Shown here one piece after another: positions 45,790-55,212 of a stretch of 64,000 nucleotides of DNA (the first letter of the stretch is position 1; the number at the start of each line of letters is the position of its first letter). The stretch spans positions 372,001 to 436,000 of the forward strand of contig NZ_JANIGL010000002.1 in assembly GCF_024518675.1 (NCBI RefSeq). The letters run 5' to 3'. Position numbers and translations under genes: made by a program. Origin of the DNA: Pseudoalteromonas shioyasakiensis (GTDB taxonomy: Bacteria > Pseudomonadota > Gammaproteobacteria > Enterobacterales > Alteromonadaceae). Under the pieces are notes generated by a model that saw only the letters and a program-made list of their open reading frames with translations, ran no database searches and was not told the origin of the DNA.

Positions 45790-46839
45790 TTAGTGCCTTA
45801 ACTTTAATTTAATTAGTACCACCGCGTGATCGCTGCTTTGATCATCACGCTCAAATTCTGGGTTAATTAAATGCCGATCGTAGGTGTGATAATCACTGAC
45901 TGAAAAAAAGCTATCGTCGTAGCCTGTGTCAAACTCACAAGATAGCAATATATAATCAAGTACCGAGCTACTTGCGCCATAGTAATGTGTCGGTGTGCGT
46001 ATCAACTCTGTGGTAGCTTCTTGTTGTACGTTAGTTGTTATGCTGTTTTGAGATTTTACGAATAACTGCCACGCATCATTTAAGCAATATTTTTCAAGGT
46101 AGGTTTTACTATCAAATGCTGGGGCAAAACGCAGTGAGTTGGTGATTAAATGACTAAGCACACCATCGCTTAAGTTATTATTAAAATCCCCCATTATCAG
46201 CATAGGGTTTTGTGTGGCCTCACGACGCTTGATCATTTCAACCATCAATAAGGTCGCTTCGCTACCCCGTTGGACGGTTGACGCCCAACCACCCGCAATG
46301 TCCGCCTTCAAATGTTCAATGATATTCTTTTCAGGTGTTGCAACTTTACACTCTACAACTTCTATCATCGGCCGCTTTGATTTAAAGTGCACCACATAAC
46401 AATCACTTTGACCTAGATGTGGCAAATCTATTGTTGCTCTGAGTACTTGGCGGCTAAAAGTAAATTCACTCAAACCAAGAGCTTTGGTAAGTTCAGTATC
46501 AGGTTCTACGGCCGCCACTGCAACAATTGGGAATCGAGACGCAATAGCTACAACTGGGCGCTTATAAATAAAATCATCTATCACCTCTGGCTCGTCAACG
46601 ACTGCGAAATATTCATAACCAAGCCCATTTAGTAATAGCTTGAGAGACTCAATACTAAATACTTCTTGAAAGCCAATTATATCAGGCCGATTTTCAGTTA
46701 AATAATCAGTGATCCAACACTGTTTTTTAGCCCACTGCTGCGCACTATAAATGCGTTCAAATTCATAAAATGCATTCGGCGGCTCAAGGTAGTTAAACAG
46801 ATTAAAGGTAGCAATTTTAAGTTGCGTGTTTTTTATCAA
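45790..46839 (-). CDS. Endonuclease/exonuclease/phosphatase-family protein
   Basis: A 349-residue protein of the DNase I-like fold: IATFNLFNY at the start (Asn of the active site), GFQEV (metal-binding Glu), GDFNNN (near residue 217) and the closing SSDHAVV (catalytic Asp-His). No signal peptide is seen, so it is cytoplasmic unless exported otherwise. Substrate cannot be told; the fold covers nucleases, phosphodiesterases and lipid phosphatases. The start is TTG with GAGAG upstream. Confidence 0.85.
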   Translation of the reverse strand: MIKNTQLKIATFNLFNYLEPPNAFYEFERIYSAQQWAKKQCWITDYLTENRPDIIGFQEVFSIESLKLLLNGLGYEYFAVVDEPEVIDDFIYKRPVVAIASRFPIVAVAAVEPDTELTKALGLSEFTFSRQVLRATIDLPHLGQSDCYVVHFKSKRPMIEVVECKVATPEKNIIEHLKADIAGGWASTVQRGSEATLLMVEMIKRREATQNPMLIMGDFNNNLSDGVLSHLITNSLRFAPAFDSKTYLEKYCLNDAWQLFVKSQNSITTNVQQEATTELIRTPTHYYGASSSVLDYILLSCEFDTGYDDSFFSVSDYHTYDRHLINPEFERDDQSSDHAVVLIKLKLRH

Positions 46840-46982
46840 AATTCTCTCGGCTGAGTTATCATGGATAGCTTTTCATAATGAAATATAACTTTACTTCCCT
46901 TGGTCTTAATGATCAACTAGGATGGGTTGTTCGTAATGGCATCTATACCTTGATTTAAGCAACCTTCATTTAAGGAGTTTTG

Positions 46983-47825
46983 ATGAGTAACAACGACGAC
47001 TATACACCTCCTGCAGTTTGGCAATGGGATGCAGAAAGCGACGGTGAATGGGCTAAAATAAATAGGCCAATCGCAGGCTCAACCCACCAGCAAGACTTAC
47101 CCGTTGGCGAACATTCGCTGCAGCTATACTCTTTAGCGACACCAAACGGACAAAAAGTCACTATTATGCTCGAAGAGCTATTAGAGCTTGGTATTACTGA
47201 CGCTGAGTATGACGCATTTTTAATTAAAATCGCTGATGGTGACCAGTTTGGCTCAGGCTTTGTCGGCGTTAATCCTAATTCAAAAATCCCCGCTTTGATG
47301 GATCATAGTACGACCCCTGTAACTCGCGTGTTTGAGTCAGGTGCTATTTTACAGTACTTAGCTGAGAAATTTGATGCACTTGTACCAAACGATCACACCA
47401 GTAAAACTGAATGTCGAAACTGGCTATTTTGGCAAATGGGATCGGCGCCGTATTTAGGCGGTGGTTTTGGTCACTTTTACGCTTACGCACCTTTTAAAAT
47501 GCAATACCCTATTGACCGCTTTACCATGGAGGTTAAGCGTCAACTAGATGTGCTGAATCGTCATTTGAGCGACCATGATTATATGGCTGGCAGTGAATAT
47601 TCAATTGCCGATATCGCGATTTGGCCATGGTATGGCAATTTAGTCCTTGGCAACTCATATGATGCCGCCGAATTTTTAGATGTTGAGTCTTATACCCATG
47701 TGGTTCGCTGGGCTAAACAAGTTGAACGCCGCCCTGCAGTAAAACGCGGCAAAAAGGTTAATCGCGTCTGGGGTCCTGAAGAGGAACAGTTGGCGGAGCG
47801 CCATAGCAAAAACGACTTTAGCTAG
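46983..47825 (+). CDS. yghU: Glutathione-dependent disulfide-bond oxidoreductase YghU
   Basis: A 280-residue glutathione transferase-like protein, close to E. coli YghU throughout: LQLYSLATPNGQKVTIMLEELLELG, NPNSKIPAL, FGHFYAYAP and the C-terminal RPAVKRGKKVNRVWGP. The N-terminal extension before the thioredoxin domain (about 1-45) is typical of YghU/YfcG-like enzymes, which bind two glutathione molecules and reduce disulfides. The ATG at 46983 has AAGGAG at 5 nt; an in-frame TTG lies one codon before. Confidence 0.95.
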   Translation: MSNNDDYTPPAVWQWDAESDGEWAKINRPIAGSTHQQDLPVGEHSLQLYSLATPNGQKVTIMLEELLELGITDAEYDAFLIKIADGDQFGSGFVGVNPNSKIPALMDHSTTPVTRVFESGAILQYLAEKFDALVPNDHTSKTECRNWLFWQMGSAPYLGGGFGHFYAYAPFKMQYPIDRFTMEVKRQLDVLNRHLSDHDYMAGSEYSIADIAIWPWYGNLVLGNSYDAAEFLDVESYTHVVRWAKQVERRPAVKRGKKVNRVWGPEEEQLAERHSKNDFS

Positions 47826-47839
47826 CCTTTTAGAAATTG

Positions 47840-47875
47840 CTCGCAGCGTTTGATAATGTTGCGAGTATAATTTTT
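47840..47875 (+). terminator. Probable terminator of yghU
   Basis: A CTCGCA / TGCGAG stem with a 14-nt loop followed by TATAATTTTT. It is weaker than the others in the window but well placed, 15 bp past the stop. Confidence 0.5.
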
Positions 47876-48015
47876 ACAAACTCAATTTTCCTTTCTCATA
47901 TTTACACATACAGATTTATTACACTTGCTTACAAAACTAAGATTGTAAAACCATTCATTTTGTTAACAATGTATTTACAAATATTATCGACAATTAAGAT
48001 TAAATGGAACTTACT

Positions 48016-49398
48016 ATGCTTAAGTCACTGTTAGCCACATCAGTATTACTTTTATCACCCCTTGCAATAGCGGACCAGCAATTAGTGATAAAAACAACAA
48101 AGGGATTAATTTCAACAGATTCACCCATTGCATTTGCTTTTAATGACGAACTAAAACAACTTGCTAAGGTTGATTTAGCGAATAACCAAAACCACATGTT
48201 AAGTTTACCTAAAAATCTAATTGGCTTTGATGCCGCAACACTCGCAAATACGTTAGAACCTCAGGCACTTATTTTAACCACTGATGGCGTCTATTTAAGT
48301 GCGCAGACTAAAAGCACATTACTGTTTGAATTTAAATCAGTGTTAAATCAATTAGAGCTCGACAAGTTTACTAAAGTTAACTTTGTAATTGATGCTAACG
48401 ATGACGGGTTAAGTGATATTTTACTACCTGATATTGAAACGAACACGCTGTATATTCAAGATCAACAAGGTCAGTTTCACCCTCACGTATTTACTAAACA
48501 AGCGCAATTTCAGGGTGACTTTAGATCTAAACGATTTAAATTAGATATTGATATTAGTATTACCCCACAAGTCATCGATGTAAATCAAGATGGCCATACT
48601 GACTTAGTCTTCACTAATGATAAGCAAGCCCACGTATTACTAACTAAAGGCACCACCTTTGCCGATAAAGTGACAGACATTAGCTTCCCTGTAAAATTTG
48701 GTAAAATAGAAAACGATAATTACCATTATATAGACTTACTAAGTGATATTAATAATGATGGCTTTGTAGATCTGATCACCAAAATTATGCCTGATGCTGA
48801 TGGTATGGATGCCATGAGTGCTACAGTGCATCGCAACCTTTATATGGGACTTGCAAGCGGAGGCTTTTCATCTCAAGCGGCCACATTGCCACAAACAAGC
48901 ATGATAGGTAACTTAAAATTTGACGAAGACTTTAATAACGATGGCTTAATGGAGTTACAACGATTCAATATAGATTTTGGCTTTGGCACATTGGCTTCTA
49001 TGGCTATGGGCGGCGGTGATACCGATGTGGATGTTGAATTTTCTGTTCATAAGCAGCTTGCAGATGGCACATTTAGCGAAGAACCTAATGCCGACTTTGA
49101 AGTTGAAACCCCACTTTCTATGTCAAACAATTCGTCATTAAAGCCTTTGTTTTTAGCTGATATTAACGGAGATGGTAAACTCGACGCTATTTATAAAAGC
49201 GGCAGTAAAACACTGTCGGTATATTATAGTGATGCTGATGATTTGCTCAGCTCTAAACGCAAAAAAATCAAGCACAAACTTCCTGATAACAACGGCGATA
49301 TACTGTTAGTCGATATAAACAATGACAACAAGAAAGACTTTGTTTTTAAATTCACTGAAGAAGATGGCAATAGTACGATAAAAACCGTTATCAATTAA
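48016..49398 (+). CDS. Exported FG-GAP/VCBS repeat protein
   Basis: A 460-residue secreted or periplasmic protein with a signal peptide (about 1-20, ending IA). It holds at least six repeats with calcium-binding loops of the DxNxDG type: DANDDGLSD, DVNQDGHTD, DINNDGFVD, DFNNDGLME, DINGDGKLD and DINNDNKKD, typical of a beta-propeller of FG-GAP/VCBS repeats. No catalytic domain is visible, so binding or scaffolding is likely, but the partner is unknown. An in-frame ATG at 48004 exists; the second start gives the cleaner signal peptide. Confidence 0.82.
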   Translation: MLKSLLATSVLLLSPLAIADQQLVIKTTKGLISTDSPIAFAFNDELKQLAKVDLANNQNHMLSLPKNLIGFDAATLANTLEPQALILTTDGVYLSAQTKSTLLFEFKSVLNQLELDKFTKVNFVIDANDDGLSDILLPDIETNTLYIQDQQGQFHPHVFTKQAQFQGDFRSKRFKLDIDISITPQVIDVNQDGHTDLVFTNDKQAHVLLTKGTTFADKVTDISFPVKFGKIENDNYHYIDLLSDINNDGFVDLITKIMPDADGMDAMSATVHRNLYMGLASGGFSSQAATLPQTSMIGNLKFDEDFNNDGLMELQRFNIDFGFGTLASMAMGGGDTDVDVEFSVHKQLADGTFSEEPNADFEVETPLSMSNNSSLKPLFLADINGDGKLDAIYKSGSKTLSVYYSDADDLLSSKRKKIKHKLPDNNGDILLVDINNDNKKDFVFKFTEEDGNSTIKTVIN

Positions 49399-49403
49399 CA
49401 AAA

Positions 49404-49431
49404 AGCCAGATGCACACAACTGCATCTGGCT
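49404..49431. terminator. Bidirectional terminator between VCBS and TonB-receptor genes
   Basis: AGCCAGATGCA (49404-49414), loop CACAAC, TGCATCTGGCT (49421-49431): a perfect 11-bp stem. An A run lies on the left, so it fits the leftward transcript best, with looser T-richness on the right. Confidence 0.85.
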
Positions 49432-49459
49432 GTAATTGTTTAACGCTATAGCACTTTTA

Positions 49460-52093
49460 TTAAAAGTTAATATTGAGCTTTAAATAACCACGACGACCGA
49501 GTAAGTCATAGGTCATTACATCGGTATTGGCGTCATTCCATGATGTTAAAAACGGCGCTTTTTTGTCGAATATATTATCAATCCCTAAAGATAACGACGT
49601 ACTTTGCGTAATAAAATAGCTACCTTGAATATCATTATAAATAATACTCGGTACTGAACGCCCAATTGGACCGCCACCATTGACATCATCAGCGGTGCCA
49701 ATATAGCGCATTGCATAATAGGCTGACCATGACTGCGCTTTTACACTCAAGCCTAAATTTGCTCGCCATTTGGTATAACTGCCCTGATCTTCGGTGATAT
49801 AACCTAATAGACTTTGCGTATCTTGCCCTGCAAACGGCGTATTTTCATGTTTAAGTAGGCGTGTCGCATCAAGTTCAAACTGGCTAGTTAAACCAAAAAG
49901 CTCTGTATTGTAGCGTGTATTAAAATCAATCCCACTGACTTTTTCAAATGCCGCATTTACTGGGCGTTGACTCAACGAGTTAACTTGCCCTGTTACTGGG
50001 TGACGCGTAAATGTGTCGCAATATGCACTGTAAAGCTCAGGATCGGTATAACATAACTTTAAAGTATCTGAACCATTAACGGAGGTAATGGCGTCCTCCA
50101 CTTCTATGTCAAAGTAATCAACGGTTGTAGAGAGCCCTTCAACAAAATTTGGCTGCCAAACCATACCAAATGTAAAGGTATCTGCTGATTCAGGGTTTAC
50201 ATCGGGGTTGCCGCCAACTGAGGTGCGTATTGTGGTGCCATCTTGCACAAAATCAACAGGTAGCCCAGCTGCTAAACAGTTTGTTGCAATAGTACCGGTG
50301 GCGCCTTCACAGGGGTCTATCGTACGCAGGTTTTCAGCATTTGTGCCGCCAAATAGCTCCGTGATCATCGGTGTTCTAAACGCCGTAGATTTAACCCCAC
50401 GTAACATCAAACTATCAACCACTTGCCAAGTAAGCCCGAGTTTATAAGTCATCTTACTGCCAAACGTACTGTAATCTGAATAACGCGTAGCCACTTGTGC
50501 TTCTAGGCTTTCTAGTACTGGAATTGCTAATTCAATAAAACCTTCTGTAACGGAGTAACTGCCATCAATGGCATCTTCACCACCGTTTGCAAGAACAGTT
50601 GAATCCGGGTTACGCCAGCCTTTTTCATCACGCTTTTCAACCCCCGCAGCAAAAGCTAAAGCCCCTGCTGGTAATTCAATAATATCGCCTGATAGATTAA
50701 AAGTAAGCGACCTTAATTCATTGCCACCATTGCCTTCACGGCGATACTTTACATACTCGATAACATCTGGCGTTAGTTCGTCGACACCAAACCAATCACC
50801 ACACGGGATTGCTGCGCCGCTTTCGTAGCTACAAACATTTTCATCTAACGTATTAGCAACTTTGGCTATGTCTTGATCGAAAGTCCAACCATCAGTGCCA
50901 GTATTGCGGCCATAGTTGTAAGCTAACTGCCAATTCCAATCATTATTTAATGTTCCATCGAGTCCAACAACAATGCGTGCGGTATTGGTTTCTTGAAAAA
51001 AATACGGCGCACCAAGCTCAACATTACGACGTCGTGTTATTTCTAAGTCTTGCCCTGTTGGGTTATATAGAAAGTCTTTTGACACCATAATACCGCTGAT
51101 ACTACGCGGCGTTACAATCTGTTCAGATTGACGATTGCTATATTGCGCTTCAGTAAATAGATTTATATTACTAGTTAGCTGATAAGTAAAATTAGTCGAT
51201 AAGTTAATACGTTCGCTTGGGTTAACGGCATTTAAGTAACCGATGTAATTAAAGCCGTGTTTAGCTGAGTCATATGCTTCATAACTATTGCCATCACCGT
51301 TTGGATCTTGATTAAACTGCACACTGCTACCATCAGCTAATAATGCCCGTCCTCCAGCGGTTGTCGCACTACCAAAACACTCTAACTGGCTGCTGCCATC
51401 AGCATTTACAGTTTCGCTTTTAGCACAATCAATACGGTCAGATTGCCTTACCGCTTCGGTATTTATGTAACTTGCGCTAAAAACAAAGTGTCCTCGGTCA
51501 AACTCTCCACCGACATTAAAACTCAGCTCTTGGCTTTGCCCTTCACCATCATCGGCAGCGCCTACTTTAGCGGTGAACTCGGCGCCATCTAGCTGTGTTT
51601 TGGTAATGATATTAACCACTCCCGCAACGGCATCAGCGCCGTAAATAGCCGATGCACCGTCTTTAAGTACTTCGACTCGTTCAATAATTGAGGTAGGTAT
51701 CATATTTAAATCAACTGAACTATTTGCCCCTGTACCGCCATTAACTATACGTCGCCCATTGAGTAGTACTAAGGTACGTTTAATCCCCATGCCACGAAGG
51801 TTAACTTGAGCCGTGCCATAACCACCACTGGTCCAATAGGCATTAGTAGCATTGCCTGCAACCCCAGCAGAAAATGACATTCGCTGTAATAAGTCTTCAA
51901 CATTAACGATACCTGTTTGCGCTATTTGCGCAGCATCTATTACAGTTACTGGGCTGGCATTTTCAAAATCAGTACGTTTAATGTGTGAGCCAGTAACATT
52001 TATACGTTCAATATTATCGTTTTGATTATTAGCAAATACGTTAAAGTTTATCAGTGCAAGTGAAATGGCAGAAAGTGCCATGAGGTTATTCAT
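49460..52093 (-). CDS. TonB-dependent outer-membrane receptor
   Basis: An 877-residue receptor. After a signal peptide (about 1-21) a TonB-box-like ERINVTGSHIKR stretch leads into the plug domain (about 40-165; SVDLNMIPTSIIERVEVLKDGASAIYGADAVAGVVNIITK), then the beta barrel, which ends in the usual aromatic residue (NINF). The SHIKRTDFENASPVTVID opening marks the large group common in Alteromonadales and often linked to peptide, glycan or siderophore uptake. The substrate cannot be told, and the neighbours give no clue. It stands alone. Confidence 0.92.
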   Translation of the reverse strand: MNNLMALSAISLALINFNVFANNQNDNIERINVTGSHIKRTDFENASPVTVIDAAQIAQTGIVNVEDLLQRMSFSAGVAGNATNAYWTSGGYGTAQVNLRGMGIKRTLVLLNGRRIVNGGTGANSSVDLNMIPTSIIERVEVLKDGASAIYGADAVAGVVNIITKTQLDGAEFTAKVGAADDGEGQSQELSFNVGGEFDRGHFVFSASYINTEAVRQSDRIDCAKSETVNADGSSQLECFGSATTAGGRALLADGSSVQFNQDPNGDGNSYEAYDSAKHGFNYIGYLNAVNPSERINLSTNFTYQLTSNINLFTEAQYSNRQSEQIVTPRSISGIMVSKDFLYNPTGQDLEITRRRNVELGAPYFFQETNTARIVVGLDGTLNNDWNWQLAYNYGRNTGTDGWTFDQDIAKVANTLDENVCSYESGAAIPCGDWFGVDELTPDVIEYVKYRREGNGGNELRSLTFNLSGDIIELPAGALAFAAGVEKRDEKGWRNPDSTVLANGGEDAIDGSYSVTEGFIELAIPVLESLEAQVATRYSDYSTFGSKMTYKLGLTWQVVDSLMLRGVKSTAFRTPMITELFGGTNAENLRTIDPCEGATGTIATNCLAAGLPVDFVQDGTTIRTSVGGNPDVNPESADTFTFGMVWQPNFVEGLSTTVDYFDIEVEDAITSVNGSDTLKLCYTDPELYSAYCDTFTRHPVTGQVNSLSQRPVNAAFEKVSGIDFNTRYNTELFGLTSQFELDATRLLKHENTPFAGQDTQSLLGYITEDQGSYTKWRANLGLSVKAQSWSAYYAMRYIGTADDVNGGGPIGRSVPSIIYNDIQGSYFITQSTSLSLGIDNIFDKKAPFLTSWNDANTDVMTYDLLGRRGYLKLNINF

Positions 52094-52191
52094 AAATATG
52101 ACCTATTAAAATTTTTATTTTAAAAATAGGTGCTTATGATAAAGATTTTAGGAATATTGAGAATGTGACAAATTGTCGCAGTATGAAGTGA

Positions 52192-52218
52192 ACCTGTGAA
52201 TGAAAGCCATCCACAGGT
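52192..52218. terminator. Possible terminator after the Pro/Gly-rich protein gene
   Basis: ACCTGTG-A-ATG and CAT-C-CACAGGT form an 11-bp stem with one mismatch and a 5-nt loop, 13 bp past the stop codon of the leftward gene. No clear T run follows, so the assignment is tentative. Confidence 0.5.
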
Positions 52219-52230
52219 AATTTAAAATGC

Positions 52231-52686
52231 TTAAACTTTTAAAGAAAGCAGGGAGTCGCTTTGTGATAAGCCAAACTTTTCTTGTACAGATGCTAAGATA
52301 GATTCTTTATCTTCGTCATTTAGTTGCTCAGAATAGTTTTCAAGTAGTTCATCTAAATAACTAACAACATCTTCAGTATTAACTTGCTCTACACCACCTT
52401 GAGGCGGTGGACCTGGTGGTCGGCCGCCTTCAGGACGCCCCATTTCACCAACTTGAGCCGCATCAAACCCAGCATCAGCCATCAGCTCTTGCATTTCTTG
52501 ACCTGGCTGGATCCCCGCTTCCTGAAAAGATGTAACGATAGACTGTGCATCAGCTGAAGATAGGTTCTCAGGGTCAAACTGAGCTAACGTTTCGTTTAGT
52601 AACTCTGTTTGTTCACTTGTAAGTGGCTCAGCTTTTTGGCGTTGCATTGGCTCAAAATTAGCGCCTGATGAAATACTATTAATCAT
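52231..52686 (-). CDS. Uncharacterised acidic protein with Pro/Gly-rich linker
   Basis: A 151-residue protein I do not recognise. It has no signal peptide or membrane helix. Residues 20-80 are helical and acidic (LTSEQTELLNETLAQFDPENLS), residues 83-97 are a Gly/Pro-rich linker (RPEGGRPPGPPPQGG), and the rest (100-151) is helical again, with DEDKESILASVQEKFGLS. The LTSEQ resembles the LTxxQ motif of Spy/CpxP, but only once and in a protein without export signal. It follows the EF-hand gene by 9 bp with an AAGGA ribosome site, so the two are probably made together under the BaeR-like regulator. Confidence 0.65.
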   Translation of the reverse strand: MINSISSGANFEPMQRQKAEPLTSEQTELLNETLAQFDPENLSSADAQSIVTSFQEAGIQPGQEMQELMADAGFDAAQVGEMGRPEGGRPPGPPPQGGVEQVNTEDVVSYLDELLENYSEQLNDEDKESILASVQEKFGLSQSDSLLSLKV

Positions 52687-52695
52687 GGTTATTCC

Positions 52696-52977
52696 TTATC
52701 TTTGACGACGTGGTGGTTTATGGTTTTGAAGTTCTTGCTCTGAAATCTCACCATTTTTATCAGCGTCAATCTCATCAAAGATAAGTTGAATATCGTCAAC
52801 GCCTGGCGGGAGCTCTTGTTCACTAAATTCGGCAAAACTAATCACGCCATCTGAGTCACTATCAATGCTTGAAAAGTCAGGACGTGGTGGCTTGTTCTCA
52901 CGACCTTTGGCATCTACATGCGCTGTAAACCCAACACATAATGCTGTTAGTAAAGCGATTGCTGTTAACGATTTCAT
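52696..52977 (-). CDS. Exported EF-hand calcium-binding protein
   Basis: A 93-residue protein: signal peptide (about 1-23), then two EF-hand loops, Asp39 to Glu50 (DSDSDGVISFAE) and Asp71 to Glu82 (DADKNGEISEQE), with all the expected ligand positions filled. The tail is Pro/Arg-rich. It should bind calcium in the periplasm or outside. It is preceded by the same direct repeat and -10-like element as the YHYH operon, so it is probably regulated by the BaeR-like protein encoded next to it. Confidence 0.88.
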   Translation of the reverse strand: MKSLTAIALLTALCVGFTAHVDAKGRENKPPRPDFSSIDSDSDGVISFAEFSEQELPPGVDDIQLIFDEIDADKNGEISEQELQNHKPPRRQR

Positions 52978-53024
52978 ATCTCAACCTCTTGTAAAATAGA
53001 GTTAGTGAAGTAACTAATTACAAG

Positions 53025-53055
53025 AGTATTCTTAAAAAGCGCAAACAATGTGCAA
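53025..53055 (-). promoter_or_regulatory. Regulator site and promoter of the EF-hand gene
   Basis: On the minus strand TTGCAC-ATTGT-TTGCGC (53039-53055) is a direct repeat with an 11-bp period, followed by CTTT and an AATACT element (53025-53030). The repeat overlaps where a -35 would be. It matches the site before the YHYH gene almost base for base. Confidence 0.65.
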
Positions 53056-53068
53056 GAAATAAGGAAGT

Positions 53069-53746
53069 TTAGGGTTTTACAAAACGATAACCAACACCAT
53101 AAACAGATTGAATAACGCTATCTTGCTCGCACACTTCATCCAATTTTTTACGTAATTTTTTAATATGGCTATCAATGGTGCGAAAGCTAACAATGCGCTG
53201 ATCGTCGTACATATTATTCATTAAGCTCTCACGATTAAATATACGATTTGGCTTTTCAAATAACGGCTTAAAAAGCTGAAACTCAACACTGGTGAGTTCA
53301 ACCGAACGCCCCTTAAAATGTACACTATAGGTCGTTTCATCTAAATGCATATCTGAATTTTGTTCCGGTTGAGCTAGTTCACTTCGCCTCAGTAAAGACT
53401 TAACTCGGGCAACCACTTCTGCATAACTAAATGGTTTACAAACATAATCATCAGCACCTAATTCTAACCCAAGTAACCGATCTATTTCTTCTACTTTGGC
53501 CGAGACCATCATAATAGGCACAGTTGAAAACTGTCTTATTGCTTTACAAAGCTCGATTCCACTTACACCAGGCAGCATGACATCAAGTAAAATCACACTC
53601 GGGTGGTTTTCTTTAAGCCAAGGAAGTACTTCATCACCTCGGTGAATTTGGTGAGTCTCAAAATGTTGGCTTAACAAAAAATCGCTCATTAAATTAGCCA
53701 GTTTCACTTCATCTTCGACAATCAATATTTTAGCCGATGCTGACAT
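53069..53746 (-). CDS. BaeR-like OmpR-family response regulator
   Basis: A 225-residue regulator: receiver domain (about 1-122, phospho-acceptor Asp55 in LLDVMLPG) and winged-helix DNA-binding domain (about 130-222). The wording of many stretches, such as KVEEIDRLLGLELGADDYVCKPFSYAEVVARVKSLLRR and YDDQRIVSFRTIDSHIKKLRKKL, is that of BaeR. OmpR-type proteins bind tandem direct repeats with about 10-11 bp period, which is what is found before the two flanking operons. Its start lies one base after the sensor gene. Confidence 0.9.
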   Translation of the reverse strand: MSASAKILIVEDEVKLANLMSDFLLSQHFETHQIHRGDEVLPWLKENHPSVILLDVMLPGVSGIELCKAIRQFSTVPIMMVSAKVEEIDRLLGLELGADDYVCKPFSYAEVVARVKSLLRRSELAQPEQNSDMHLDETTYSVHFKGRSVELTSVEFQLFKPLFEKPNRIFNRESLMNNMYDDQRIVSFRTIDSHIKKLRKKLDEVCEQDSVIQSVYGVGYRFVKP

Positions 53747-53747
53747 A

Positions 53748-55196
53748 TTATTGCTCCACGGGTATGTTAATAATTATGGCCAAGCCGCCTAATTGGGATC
53801 GCTGTGCAGTGATCACTCCTTTGTGTGCCTGCACAATATGCTGACAAAGTGATAAACCTAACCCTGACCCACCTTGTTGGCGATTACGAGCATCATCCAC
53901 GCGATATAAATATTCAAATAAATGCGCTAAGTGAGCGTCATCAACGCCTACACCATTATCTTCAATACTGATATGTATATTTTTTTGCTCAACCACAATG
54001 AGCGAAGTGACTTGCAAATCTAACCGTGAACACTGAGCATAATGAATCGCGTTCATTAAAATATTACCAAACAACTGCATGAGGCGAGTTTTATCTGCCT
54101 TGAAGTCAATATCATCAGAGAGCGTTGCTACATTAAAAGTAATATTATGTTGATGAAAAATAGGCATATATTTTTTCTTCACTGCATTTAATAGCTCATT
54201 CATTAATAATGGTTGCTTGGTAAAGTACATCCCCCCTAACTGGGCACTATTGAGCATATGCAGGTCGTCAATTAGGCGTGTTAGGTGATCGGCTTCATCA
54301 TGCGCAGAACGAATATTATCAACTGTCAGCGGTCTCACTCCTAACTGCATCGCTTCAAGTTCCCCCATTAAAATGGCAATCGGAGTGCGTAACTCATGCG
54401 AAGTGTTAGCAAGCCAACGCTTTCGAGCTTGTTCGTTACTCGCCAAAGTTAATGCCAGTGTATTAAAGTCTTCACTTAATTGGCCTAGCTCATCTTGCCG
54501 CTCGAGCTTTAACTTATACTCAAAGTTACCTTGGCTGAGTTGCTGCATTCCATTGGCAATTTGTTTTACAGGGCCAACCAAATTGCGTGCTAAAAAGAAC
54601 GAAATAAGCAGTGTAAATAACACCGCAGCTATGCCAATCAGCCATAAATAGCTGGTTTGTTGCTCTAAAAAATCCAGTTCATAGCCATCTATTAAACCAT
54701 GACGCTTTGATACTGCTAAATACCCTATAACGACTTTATTTAACTCAATAGGTATATTTGTATAATCAAGGTCACCTTTGTAACGCCCTGCGACTAAAGC
54801 CTTTTTACTATCGAGCAGTGCGTAATCCGCTTCATGCCCAGGTGGAAGTCTATGCTCTGGTGGTTTGGGTTCGTGCATACGTTGATCTTGATCGTCAAAT
54901 GCACGCGGCGCTCTTTCTCGCATAGGTCTGCTGGGTACAAACTGGCTATCTCTTAATTGCTTTTGTATTAACCTAAAGAATTGTCGGTTATCCCCTCGGA
55001 TAGATTGCCATGATGCCTCAGCCTCATATTGTTGCGAAAAACTAGCTATAAGTGGCTGTAGTGCTTTAACTTCTTTTGCATTTACATAATTAATCATGCC
55101 TTGGCCAATACTCCATTGCATTAGCAGTATTAGGCCTGCGATCAGTACAAAGCTGAAACTAAATAAAATAAAGAATAACTTGTTATGTATTTTCAT
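53748..55196 (-). CDS. BaeS-like sensor histidine kinase
   Basis: A 482-residue membrane kinase: first helix about 8-28, periplasmic sensor about 29-183, second helix about 184-204, HAMP about 205-255, HisKA with His267 (NTSHELRTPIAILMGELEAM, as in BaeS) and ATPase domain with GQGG-like SGLGLSL near the end. The sensor contains an unusual Arg/Pro/His/Asp-rich stretch (about 90-122; RERAPRAF, DDQDQRMHEP, EHRLPPGH) that could bind a metal or an anionic surface. Its partner is the downstream regulator. The signal is unknown. Confidence 0.9.
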   Translation of the reverse strand: MKIHNKLFFILFSFSFVLIAGLILLMQWSIGQGMINYVNAKEVKALQPLIASFSQQYEAEASWQSIRGDNRQFFRLIQKQLRDSQFVPSRPMRERAPRAFDDQDQRMHEPKPPEHRLPPGHEADYALLDSKKALVAGRYKGDLDYTNIPIELNKVVIGYLAVSKRHGLIDGYELDFLEQQTSYLWLIGIAAVLFTLLISFFLARNLVGPVKQIANGMQQLSQGNFEYKLKLERQDELGQLSEDFNTLALTLASNEQARKRWLANTSHELRTPIAILMGELEAMQLGVRPLTVDNIRSAHDEADHLTRLIDDLHMLNSAQLGGMYFTKQPLLMNELLNAVKKKYMPIFHQHNITFNVATLSDDIDFKADKTRLMQLFGNILMNAIHYAQCSRLDLQVTSLIVVEQKNIHISIEDNGVGVDDAHLAHLFEYLYRVDDARNRQQGGSGLGLSLCQHIVQAHKGVITAQRSQLGGLAIIINIPVEQ

Positions 55197-55212
55197 CGGT
55201 CACTTATAAAAG

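Noticed and set aside
52231..52686. Spy/CpxP-type periplasmic chaperone call for the 151-residue protein
   Set aside because: Only one LTxxQ-like motif, no signal peptide, and a Pro/Gly linker foreign to that family.
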